This document shows positions 1-6,341 of a stretch of DNA of 8,168 nucleotides, piece by piece. The notes under the pieces are model-generated. The model saw only the letters and a program-made list of their open reading frames with translations. It had not been told where the DNA came from and made no database searches. Every line of letters begins with the position of its first letter. Position 1 is the first letter of the stretch. This DNA comes from an uncultured bacterium (lineage in GTDB: Bacteria; Patescibacteriota; Gracilibacteria; UBA4473): contig CAMZKS010000046.1 of the NCBI GenBank assembly GCA_947311285.1, forward strand, positions 1-8,168. Reading direction: 5' to 3'. Position numbers and translations under genes: made by a program.

Positions 1-846
1 ATTATGGCCGTGTTTATGACGGTTGTAACGGTGTTTGGCATTGATACTAGATACTTAACCCCCAACGGCATTAATCTGCAGGCTTTGGCGGTAGTCTCGC
101 TGCTTATTGGTATGCTGTCTTCTATTGTTTCGCTGTTTATGTCCAAGTTTATGGCTAAATGGATGATGAAGGTGCAGGTCATTAAAGATCCGCGCGGACA
201 CCAAGAAGTCGAACTCGTACAAATGGTAAAACATTTAGCCGATCAGGCGAACATTAGTATGCCAGATGTAGGTATTTACCCTTCAAATGAAATCAATGCT
301 TTTGCTACGGGTTGGAATCGCAATAACGCCTTGGTGGCTGTTTCTGCCGGCTTATTAAACGCGATGAGTAAAGACGAATTAGAAGGCGTATTAGCGCACG
401 AAATAGCACATGTAAAAAATGGTGACATGGTTACCATGGCTTTAATTCAAGGGGTCATCAATGCGTTCATTTTCTTTGGAGCCAAGGTAGCTGCTTACGC
501 CGTTATGCAGTTTATGGGCAAAGATAACGAAGCCATTGGCGGTTTTGCTTATTACGGCGTTTCTATGTTGTTCCAAATTTTCTTTGGTTTATTGGCCACC
601 CCTATTGTTATGGGCTTCTCTCGTTGGAGAGAGTTTGGGGCTGATTACGGTGGAGCTCAACTAAGTAGTAAGAAAAAAATGATTGCGGCCTTATCTTTTT
701 TACAAAACCATCACGCAGTTGATAATCAACATAAATCTTTTGCCACCATGAAAATGAGTGGAGACCAATCATTTATGAAGCTTTTTTCTAGCCATCCACC
801 AATGGAAAAACGAATTGAAGCGTTGCAATCAGCCCCACTTCACTAA
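1..846 (+). CDS. htpX: Membrane zinc metalloprotease HtpX (peptidase M48B), N-terminus cut by window edge
   Basis: HtpX is an inner-membrane zinc protease that degrades misfolded membrane proteins with its catalytic site facing the cytoplasm. The frame is open through base 1, and alignment from memory with E. coli HtpX (293 aa) suggests that about 10-15 residues, part of the first membrane helix, lie upstream, so the ATG at base 4 is probably internal. Counting from that ATG (280 aa), a membrane helix lies at about 25-48, the zinc motif HEIAH at 132-136, two further hydrophobic helices at about 143-168 and 184-205, the third-ligand motif SRWREFGAD at 206-214 (ligand probably E210), and the conserved SHPP motif at 263-266. 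The NAFATG (98-103) and GDMVTM (140-145) blocks are also typical. All catalytic residues are present. The sequence is closer to the proteobacterial HtpX type than to the longer patescibacterial type I recall. The gene ends TAA and converges on pckA across a 157-bp gap. Confidence 0.95.
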   Translation: MMAVFMTVVTVFGIDTRYLTPNGINLQALAVVSLLIGMLSSIVSLFMSKFMAKWMMKVQVIKDPRGHQEVELVQMVKHLADQANISMPDVGIYPSNEINAFATGWNRNNALVAVSAGLLNAMSKDELEGVLAHEIAHVKNGDMVTMALIQGVINAFIFFGAKVAAYAVMQFMGKDNEAIGGFAYYGVSMLFQIFFGLLATPIVMGFSRWREFGADYGGAQLSSKKKMIAALSFLQNHHAVDNQHKSFATMKMSGDQSFMKLFSSHPPMEKRIEALQSAPLH

Positions 847-925
847 AAAATTAGGTTTCCAGAAAGTGATTTGTTTAGTTAAAAAACTCGATCTACTCCC
901 CCCTTCTATTCCCTTAATTTCACCT

Positions 926-995
926 CCCCGGATTTAATCCGGGGTCTAGTCAATAAAGGATTCTTAATTTTCTGGATCCCTGGTCAAGCCAGGAA
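926..995. repeat. MITE/REP-like element: two inverted hairpins
   Basis: Arm 1 (926-949) begins with the 19-nt palindrome CCCCGGATTTAATCCGGGG (926-944). Arm 2 (972-995), read on the minus strand, is a related 24-mer whose core hairpin is CCTGG-cttga-CCAGG (979-993). The arms align without gaps at about 15 of 24 positions. At two stem positions both partners change together (G-C to T-A and A-T to G-C), so pairing is kept. A 22-bp A+T-rich spacer (950-971) separates them. The element fills the gap between the convergent 3' ends of htpX and pckA. It has the form of mobile intergenic palindromes found in many bacteria. It might also slow transcription or protect 3' ends from either side, but neither hairpin is followed by a convincing U-tract, so it is not called a terminator. 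Family identity is inference. Confidence 0.6.
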
Positions 996-1003
996 AAATA
1001 TTA

Positions 1004-2587
1004 CTATTTACCCGGACAAAACTTAGCTAAATCAGCGCCAATAGCGCTAAAATCTTTATCAAATTTAGCCGAAAACTGTGCCGCCAAGTCGTCGGCTCTT
1101 TTTTCAAAGGCAGCATTATCTGCCCAAGTATTTTTAGGATTCAGTACATTTGAATCTACACCTTTAATATTTTGCGGAACAGAAAAATGAAAGCGTTCAT
1201 CATAACGAAATTTAGATTTTTCTAGTTCCCCTGATAAAGCCGCCTCCACTAAACGACGGGTTAAATTAATATCCATCCGCTTGCCGGTTCCGTAAGCGCC
1301 GCCACTCCAACCCGTGTTAATTAAATATACGTTTGCCCCGTGTTCATTAATTTTATCGCGCATCAATGCCGTGTACTGCTCTGGGTGTCGCACCATAAAC
1401 GGCTCTCCAAAAAATCGCGAAAAAGCACTTTTGGGCTCGGTAATACCGGTTTCTGTTCCCGCTAATTTACTGGTGTATCCCATTAAAAACCAAAGCTGAG
1501 CCTCTTCTGCACTCAACTTCGCTACCGGTGGCAATACGCCATGAGCATCCGCCGTTAAAAATAAAATTGTGTGCGGATGGTCTCCCTTCGCTTCAATCTT
1601 AACATTTTGCATGACCGACATAGGGTAAGACACCCGCGAATTGGCCGTTAAACGATCGTCTGACACGTCAAAGCTCCCATCAGGGTACATCATTGCGTTT
1701 TCAATAATAACACAGTGCTCCGTGGTTAATTTTTCCATTTCAAAACTAATCCGATGAATCTCAGGCTCCCGTGTTTTATCTAAATCAATCAGCTTGGCGT
1801 AACAGCCGTTTTCAAAATTAGCGATACCATTATCACTCCAACCGTGCTCATCATCTCCAATTAAGGCTCGAGCCGGATCGGCCGATAACGTTGTTTTCCC
1901 GGTTCCCGACAAACCTAAAATAATCGCCGTGTCACCCTTTTCACCTTCATTCGCCGAACAATGTAGCGGTAAAATACCAGCCTCAACACAATAATAATTC
2001 ATGGCCGTATAAACGGTTTTCTTAATCGTCCCTAAATAGGCGGTTCCCCGTACCAAGGCTCGATTATTTTCTAAATCTAAGGCCAAACATCGTCCTTCAT
2101 TCTTTCTTAGATGCCCTTCATACTTAGTACTATCAACCTCATCATACGGCAAAACAATAATAGTTAACGCTCGGTTATTAAAAATACTGTTCTCAATATT
2201 TGCCGGCACTTCACGAAACATATTATCCGCAAAAACAGCGCCTAAAGTACGATCCGTTAAGAGTTTAACCGGTAAAGCGTACGAACTATCCGCTCCAATT
2301 ACTCGGTCCAATTCGATGACTTCTGCTTTTGTTTCTAATAGTTTTAAGGATTCCTGCCACAAGTCTTCAAATACATTCGCGGGCATGGCATTGGCCGCAC
2401 TTGAATCCCAATCGATTTGCGATTCCGATTCTCCCGATTTTACTAAGTAGGTATCGGCTGGGCAACGCCCGGTTGCATTCGAAGGATTCCACGTCGCCAA
2501 CGCGCCCGTATTAGTTACTAAGGCCTCTTTTTTGTCGATTGATTTTTGAATCAACGTGGCTCGATCAGGATTTAATAATGTTTTCAT
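1004..2587 (-). CDS. pckA: ATP-dependent phosphoenolpyruvate carboxykinase
   Basis: The enzyme catalyses oxaloacetate + ATP to phosphoenolpyruvate + CO2 + ADP in the cytoplasm, the entry step of gluconeogenesis; it can run in reverse for anaplerosis. The length, 527 aa, is close to E. coli PckA (540). Visible motifs are the oxaloacetate-binding GRCPADTY with R41, the metal-site lysine in YLGTIKK (K190), H209 in LHCSAN, the kinase-1a P-loop GLSGTGKTTLSAD (225-237), the kinase-2 motif IGDDEHGW (243-250) with the metal-binding Asp, and R318 in NSRVSYP. Every residue equivalent to the E. coli active site that I can place is present, so the enzyme should be active and ATP-type, not GTP-type. The start is fixed by an in-frame TAA at 2603-2605. 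There is no Shine-Dalgarno sequence. The start lies 7 bp after the aminotransferase stop, so the two genes are surely cotranscribed and translation may be coupled. The stop is TAG. Confidence 0.97.
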   Translation of the reverse strand: MKTLLNPDRATLIQKSIDKKEALVTNTGALATWNPSNATGRCPADTYLVKSGESESQIDWDSSAANAMPANVFEDLWQESLKLLETKAEVIELDRVIGADSSYALPVKLLTDRTLGAVFADNMFREVPANIENSIFNNRALTIIVLPYDEVDSTKYEGHLRKNEGRCLALDLENNRALVRGTAYLGTIKKTVYTAMNYYCVEAGILPLHCSANEGEKGDTAIILGLSGTGKTTLSADPARALIGDDEHGWSDNGIANFENGCYAKLIDLDKTREPEIHRISFEMEKLTTEHCVIIENAMMYPDGSFDVSDDRLTANSRVSYPMSVMQNVKIEAKGDHPHTILFLTADAHGVLPPVAKLSAEEAQLWFLMGYTSKLAGTETGITEPKSAFSRFFGEPFMVRHPEQYTALMRDKINEHGANVYLINTGWSGGAYGTGKRMDINLTRRLVEAALSGELEKSKFRYDERFHFSVPQNIKGVDSNVLNPKNTWADNAAFEKRADDLAAQFSAKFDKDFSAIGADLAKFCPGK

Positions 2588-2594
2588 GATTTTA

Positions 2595-3683
2595 TTAAGG
2601 CGTTAAGAATGTAAAAAATTTAGCGACTAAGATTTCCGCCTGTGGTATTAATTTCCCGTCAGGTTGTACGATTCCACACAGATTTATACGAACTTTAAAT
2701 TCGTCCTCACTTTGCATTAACACCGGCACGATATTTTGGGCCGCCATTAATTGTTGCGTATCGACTTTAGCGGGCAATAAGCGAAACATGCCACCGTAAT
2801 TATCATCGTTAAAATAGCTTTTAGCCCAGTCTGGGGCATTTTGACGCCAGCAATCAGTCGCTGTTTTAATGGTTTGCAAATAATGTGCGTGTTTTTGACT
2901 AAGTATCTCTTGATCTGTCGCCATCGCTTCCCACAGCTCGCGAGTCACAGCATCGTCAAACCCCGTCGTGCCTCTTGCGGAAACACCCCCCACCCAGTTC
3001 AAATCGTCAAAATGCTCTTTATTTGGGTGCAAAATTAATACAACTCCTCCGGGTCTTGCCCCAAAAGTTTGAAAAATTTTAGTCGGTGACCACGCAATAA
3101 TTGTGGGCTCGGTGGCCTTAGTTTGAAAGAGCCGTAACAGCTGTTTCTCCGCCTCACTGCCGGTAAAATATGGCAGATCAATAAAATTCGGTCGCTTCAG
3201 CTGATTATTAAGCTCAATAATTTCTGTGGCCTGCTCTAGACTCATTCGAGTTCCATCACCATTACGATTGGTCTGTAAAAACATAATCGCATCGGGCTCA
3301 TTTAAGTCGTACTCATTTGATTCTAAATATTTTCTTTCTAGGCCTTGGGCTGAACAAAAGCTTTCATAGCCCGTCCAATCCCAACGACTAAACGCTCCAT
3401 AACGAGGCCGATACCCCATAGAACGCAGTGCTGCTATTCCCACTGAAATAGCACCACTCCCGCCCCCTTTGGCAGCGACAACTGTTAAATTTTCGGACTC
3501 TAAACCTAAAAAATTAACTAAGAAAGATTTTCCCGCTTCGTATATCTGCGGATTAATAGGCTGATAACTATGCCCAGGCATCGTTCCAATGCCTAAATTA
3601 AGCGGCTTATCAAGAGACTTTGCAATTTGGCCGGCGGCGATGTTTGCATCCGGTGCAATTTTGAGAGGCGGAACTTTATGCAT
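2595..3683 (-). CDS. Class I aspartate/aromatic-type aminotransferase (divergent, PLP-dependent)
   Basis: This is a fold-type I PLP enzyme of 362 aa, somewhat shorter than E. coli AspC/TyrB (about 396). It follows the AspC/TyrB pattern throughout: NLGIG (29-33), the cofactor phosphate loop GGGSGA (73-78), a Trp in WDWTGY (101-106) that could stack on PLP, D169 and Y172 in IDLPY, the Schiff-base lysine K202 in WSPTK, R210 in GARPGG, GGMF (297-300), and R332 in VRINLCGI, equivalent to the substrate alpha-carboxylate arginine. The usual HNPTG motif is replaced by NRNGDGT (139-145), which is odd. I cannot assign substrate: aspartate, an aromatic amino acid or another is possible. Position directly before pckA favours aspartate to oxaloacetate. 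SerC was considered and set aside. The start is fixed by an in-frame TGA at 3690-3692. No Shine-Dalgarno sequence is present. It is the first gene of the operon. Confidence 0.85.
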   Translation of the reverse strand: MHKVPPLKIAPDANIAAGQIAKSLDKPLNLGIGTMPGHSYQPINPQIYEAGKSFLVNFLGLESENLTVVAAKGGGSGAISVGIAALRSMGYRPRYGAFSRWDWTGYESFCSAQGLERKYLESNEYDLNEPDAIMFLQTNRNGDGTRMSLEQATEIIELNNQLKRPNFIDLPYFTGSEAEKQLLRLFQTKATEPTIIAWSPTKIFQTFGARPGGVVLILHPNKEHFDDLNWVGGVSARGTTGFDDAVTRELWEAMATDQEILSQKHAHYLQTIKTATDCWRQNAPDWAKSYFNDDNYGGMFRLLPAKVDTQQLMAAQNIVPVLMQSEDEFKVRINLCGIVQPDGKLIPQAEILVAKFFTFLTP

Positions 3684-3795
3684 AAGAAATCATTAAATTT
3701 GAATCAACATTAACAAACAAATTCATAAAATTAAACTAAAAAGTAAAATTTTAAAATTTATATTATTATTTTTGTATTTTAATTATAAAAATTTG
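3684..3795. promoter_or_regulatory. Very A+T-rich divergent leader, probable promoter region of the aminotransferase-pckA operon
   Basis: This stretch upstream of the operon is nearly all A and T and has no coding signal. It contains a perfect 14-bp palindrome AAATTTTAAAATTT at 3746-3759, and on the minus strand a perfect TATAAT at 3782-3787. That hexamer lacks a matching -35 box at 16-18 bp, and using it would give a leader of roughly 90 nt. The promoter location is therefore a guess. Such A-tracts may bend DNA or act as an UP element for either flanking transcript. Confidence 0.35.
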
Positions 3796-3843
3796 TCTAT
3801 TAAGCTAAAGCCGAACTACAAAAAGACCTCGGCACAAAGCCTT

Positions 3844-3871
3844 TTGACAAAAACAGCCCCAAACGTACGAT
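3844..3871 (+). promoter_or_regulatory. Sigma-70-type promoter for tRNA-Arg and the downstream transporter gene
   Basis: A perfect -35 hexamer TTGACA (3844-3849) is followed after 16 bp by TACGAT (3866-3871), which matches TATAAT at four of six positions. Transcription would begin near 3878, leaving a leader of about 18 nt before the mature tRNA 5' end at 3896. The position is right for a tRNA promoter. Since only 13 nt separate the tRNA from the next start codon, the same promoter probably drives the transporter gene. Confidence 0.55.
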
Positions 3872-3895
3872 CAAATAGCTCTTTTTCTCATGCAA

Positions 3896-3969
3896 GGTCC
3901 CGTAGTTTAATGGAAGAACACCGGTTTGCGGAACCGGCGATCCAAGTTCGATTCTTGGCGGGACCACCA
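3896..3969 (+). tRNA. tRNA-Arg, anticodon GCG
   Basis: The 74-nt sequence folds into a full cloverleaf. The acceptor stem GGTCCCG/CGGGACC has seven pairs. The D arm at 3905-3919 has a 7-nt loop containing GG. The anticodon stem CCGGT/ACCGG encloses loop TTGCGGA, with anticodon GCG at 3928-3930. A 4-nt variable loop follows, then the T arm CCAAG/CTTGG with loop TTCGATT. The discriminator is A (3966) and CCA is encoded (3967-3969). GCG pairs with CGC and, by wobble, CGU, both arginine. The residues at positions 20 (A), 35 (C) and 36 (G) agree with known arginine identity elements. Most bacteria read this codon box with ACG converted to inosine, so GCG is unusual. Confidence 0.93.
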
Positions 3970-3982
3970 ATAAAAACAACCT

Positions 3983-5098
3983 ATGACCTCTAGTAATTTC
4001 TTTGCGAACACCTTTTACTTTTTCGGAAGCTTCGTGTTCATAGGCTACCTTTTACACATCGGAAAACCTTTTTTGCAGCCTTTTATCATCGCCGTAGTAT
4101 TTTGGTATTTAATTATTTCTTTTGCCAAGGTTCTAAATCATAAATTTAAAAAATTTCAGCTACCAGCCCCATTGAGCCTGCCACTGGCCGTTATTATTTG
4201 TGGAGCTTTTCTTGCTATTACTTCCAGCATAATAGGCAGTAACATCGAGCAAATTAACGGAAAATTCCCAGAATATAAAAGAAATCTAACCGCTATTACC
4301 CAAAACACGCTAGATAAATATACCCCTAATTCTGAGCTCGATGCACGAACCTTTTTAAACACAAATGTGTACAACAAAATTGACTTAAGCGGACTCGCAG
4401 GAGATGCGGCCCGTACAGCCGGAGGCTTTGCCGGCAAAACGATCCTCATTTTAATCTACGTACTTTTCTTACTGATTGAATATAAAAAAATTCCTCAAAA
4501 ACTAGAGCGCATTACTGCTAAGGGGAAAAATTACCGCCGTACGGTTGATATCTTAAAAGATATTTCACAAGACTTGAATTCTTATTTTAAAATCAAAACA
4601 GCTGCTAGCTTAATAACCGGCATACTTAGCTATGTTGTACTGTTAGGGTTTGGGGTCGATTTTGCTGCCTTCTGGGCCCTCCTTATATTCTTACTTAACT
4701 TCATTCCCACCGTCGGTTCAATTTTAGCTACAGCGTTTCCGGTACTCGTGGCCCTAGTACAGTTTCAAGGAGGTTATCAATTTTTTGCTATTGGCGGCAC
4801 ACTTATTTTTATTCAGATTATCATCGGCAGTATCTTAGAGCCCCGATTCCAAGGAAACACGCTCAACATAAGTCCTCTGGTTATAATCCTCTCACTCGCA
4901 TTTTGGGCCACCATTTGGGGCGTTTTAGGGGCGCTACTGTGTATCCCAATTATGGCAATTTTAAATATCGTACTATCTAAATTTGAATCCACTCAATGGA
5001 TCTCGCTTCTTATCTCTGCTGACGGAGAAGGTAAAGGCTACCAAAATTTTAAATGGCACAAACACATTAAATCACAGGTAAATAAGCTGAGGAGGTAA
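3983..5098 (+). CDS. AI-2E family transporter (PF01594), multi-pass membrane protein
   Basis: This 371-aa protein belongs to the family first described as autoinducer-2 exporter TqsA/YdiK-like and since linked in some members to Na+/H+ or other export. Its substrate here cannot be told. Hydrophobic segments lie at about 10-25, 29-50, 65-85, 152-168, 207-225, 227-258, 265-283 and 297-330, with the usual soluble loop (about 86-150) between the third and fourth. Family hallmarks are FIPTVGSILAT (240-250) and the block from LEPRFQGNTL (285-294) through ISPLVIIL to WGVLGALLCIP (312-322). The C-terminal 25 residues are basic and probably cytoplasmic. An in-frame TAA at 3971-3973 fixes the start, 13 nt after the tRNA CCA, with no Shine-Dalgarno sequence. 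The gene ends 5 bp from the end of tyrS on the other strand, leaving no room for a separate terminator. Confidence 0.9.
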   Translation: MTSSNFFANTFYFFGSFVFIGYLLHIGKPFLQPFIIAVVFWYLIISFAKVLNHKFKKFQLPAPLSLPLAVIICGAFLAITSSIIGSNIEQINGKFPEYKRNLTAITQNTLDKYTPNSELDARTFLNTNVYNKIDLSGLAGDAARTAGGFAGKTILILIYVLFLLIEYKKIPQKLERITAKGKNYRRTVDILKDISQDLNSYFKIKTAASLITGILSYVVLLGFGVDFAAFWALLIFLLNFIPTVGSILATAFPVLVALVQFQGGYQFFAIGGTLIFIQIIIGSILEPRFQGNTLNISPLVIILSLAFWATIWGVLGALLCIPIMAILNIVLSKFESTQWISLLISADGEGKGYQNFKWHKHIKSQVNKLRR

Positions 5099-5103
5099 GC
5101 ACT

Positions 5104-6276
5104 TTAAGCCGTTATCCTTCCAAACTTCCGTTTCCCAACCTTCAACACTTGCGCGGTCTCTGACAGCGACACTTCTATTTTTGAATCTTCTATTTTTTTA
5201 CCATCAAGTGAAACACCGCCTTGTTCAACCATTCTGCGCGCTTCTCCATTCGAGTTTGCAAAGCCACAAACCTTCGTCATTAAATTCAGTATTCCAATGG
5301 AGCTTTCACCAACGCTAAACTCGGGCATATCAGCTGGTACTTCGTGTTTAACAAACTTTGTTACAAAGTCTTGGTAGGCGCTTTCTGCGTCCTGATTCGA
5401 GTGAAGCCACGTCACAATATGTTTAGCGAGTTTCACTTTCGCATCACGAGGAGAATTTTTAATTAACGCTTTAGCCACTTCCATATCGTCTTCGGTGAAA
5501 ATTTCAAAATAGGTCATCATTTCCGCGTCTTTCATGCTCATTATTTTTCCAAACATATCATTTGGGGCTTCATCTAAAGCAATATAATTTCCATAAGATT
5601 TACTCATCTTACGCCCATCAGTGCCGTTAATAATCGGATTACTCAGCACCCATTTTTCTTTGTTTTTATAGCTACGAAGTAATGTTCGCCCCATCAACAT
5701 ATTGAAGGTTTGATCCGTTCCTCCCATCTCCAAATCTACTTCCATCGCCACTGAATCATATCCCTGTAGTAACGGGTACATGATTTCGTGACCATAAATT
5801 GGTTTCCCCGCTTTTAAGCGATTTTGGAACATATCACGCTCCATAAGTTGTTGTACCGTTACATTTGCGAGTAATTTAACTATGTCGGCATAATTTAGTG
5901 CATCTAACCAATCTCCATTATATTTAATGGTGATTTTATCAAAATCCAAAACTTTAGCCGCTTGGCGTTTCCAGTCTTCAAAGTTGGCTTTAATTTCATC
6001 GTCAGTCAACATCGGACGCGTTGAATCTTTCCCTGTAGGGTCTCCAATTCTAACCGTGCCATTTCCAATTAAAAGAATTACATTGTGTCCTAAATCCGCA
6101 AACTGCTGCAGCTTTCGAAGCTGCACTGCGTGCCCAAGTGTTAAATGCGCCCCCGTTGGATCAATTCCCAAATAAAGTTTTATTTTACGCTCAGACATTA
6201 ACTTTGCTAGTGTTTCCTTTTTAGGGAGAACTTCTGCTACGCCACGACTTAAAACTTGATCAACAGTAAGGGTCAT
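5104..6276 (-). CDS. tyrS: Tyrosyl-tRNA synthetase
   Basis: The enzyme charges tRNA-Tyr with tyrosine in the cytoplasm and is a class Ic synthetase. Counted from the ATG at 6276 (390 aa), it shows the YLGIDPTGAHLTLGH block (35-49), whose HLTLGH is the HIGH-type ATP motif; the tyrosine-binding block YPLLQGYD (167-174) with Tyr, Gln and Asp in canonical spacing; GGTDQ (185-189); KMSKS (223-227); and a C-terminal S4-like RNA-binding domain from about 326 to 390. It resembles the TyrZ-like form with YxGIDPTG that I associate with Patescibacteria. The start is limited by an in-frame TAA two codons upstream of a TTG at 6282. Either TTG (6282) or ATG (6276) could initiate; neither has a Shine-Dalgarno sequence, and ATG is preferred as the stronger codon. 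The gene is transcribed divergently from the PAP2 fusion gene. Confidence 0.96.
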   Translation of the reverse strand: MTLTVDQVLSRGVAEVLPKKETLAKLMSERKIKLYLGIDPTGAHLTLGHAVQLRKLQQFADLGHNVILLIGNGTVRIGDPTGKDSTRPMLTDDEIKANFEDWKRQAAKVLDFDKITIKYNGDWLDALNYADIVKLLANVTVQQLMERDMFQNRLKAGKPIYGHEIMYPLLQGYDSVAMEVDLEMGGTDQTFNMLMGRTLLRSYKNKEKWVLSNPIINGTDGRKMSKSYGNYIALDEAPNDMFGKIMSMKDAEMMTYFEIFTEDDMEVAKALIKNSPRDAKVKLAKHIVTWLHSNQDAESAYQDFVTKFVKHEVPADMPEFSVGESSIGILNLMTKVCGFANSNGEARRMVEQGGVSLDGKKIEDSKIEVSLSETAQVLKVGKRKFGRITA

Positions 6277-6297
6277 ATTCAAAACTTAGTTGGTAAT

Positions 6298-6306
6298 AGT
6301 CTAGCA
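6298..6306 (-). promoter_or_regulatory. Possible extended -10 promoter element of tyrS
   Basis: On the minus strand this reads TGCTAGACT, an extended -10 (TGn plus a four-of-six match to TATAAT). It would start transcription near 6290, about 13 nt before the ATG of tyrS. No recognisable -35 box is found at 16-18 bp. The 65-bp divergent gap (6277-6341) must also hold the promoter of the plus-strand gene, for which I see no clear hexamers. Confidence 0.25.
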
Positions 6307-6341
6307 AATCAAAGTAAAAACACTACCCTTTTACTTATACT

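Noticed and set aside
979..993. Intrinsic terminator of pckA
   Set aside because: The hairpin lies 11 nt after the stop but has only five strong pairs and is followed by GATCCAGAAAATT with no U-tract. It fits better as one arm of the double-hairpin repeat.
1314..1499. Small plus-strand frames inside pckA and other genes on the opposite strand
   Set aside because: They lie wholly within well-supported genes, have no family resemblance and no start signals; they are shadows of the real coding strand.
2595..3683. Phosphoserine aminotransferase (SerC)
   Set aside because: The order and wording of motifs (NLGIG, IDLPY, WSPTK...GARPGG, RINLCGI) follow AspC/TyrB, not SerC.
3810..3833. Stem GCCGA/TCGGC as an attenuator or operator upstream of the tRNA
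   Set aside because: Only five pairs with a 14-nt loop, likely by chance in a sequence of this length.
3772..3993. Open frame of 73 codons across the gap and the tRNA gene
   Set aside because: It reads straight through the tRNA-Arg cloverleaf and the A+T-rich promoter region and shows no recognisable protein.
5088..5098. Strong Shine-Dalgarno-like GAGGAGGTAA on the plus strand
   Set aside because: It is the Leu-Arg-Arg-stop end of the transporter gene. No plus-strand start codon of a credible gene follows; the next region is the tyrS gene on the other strand.
6336..6341. TATACT hexamer directly before the PAP2 fusion start as a -10 box
   Set aside because: It touches the ATG, so transcription would begin inside the coding region, and no matching -35 box is present.
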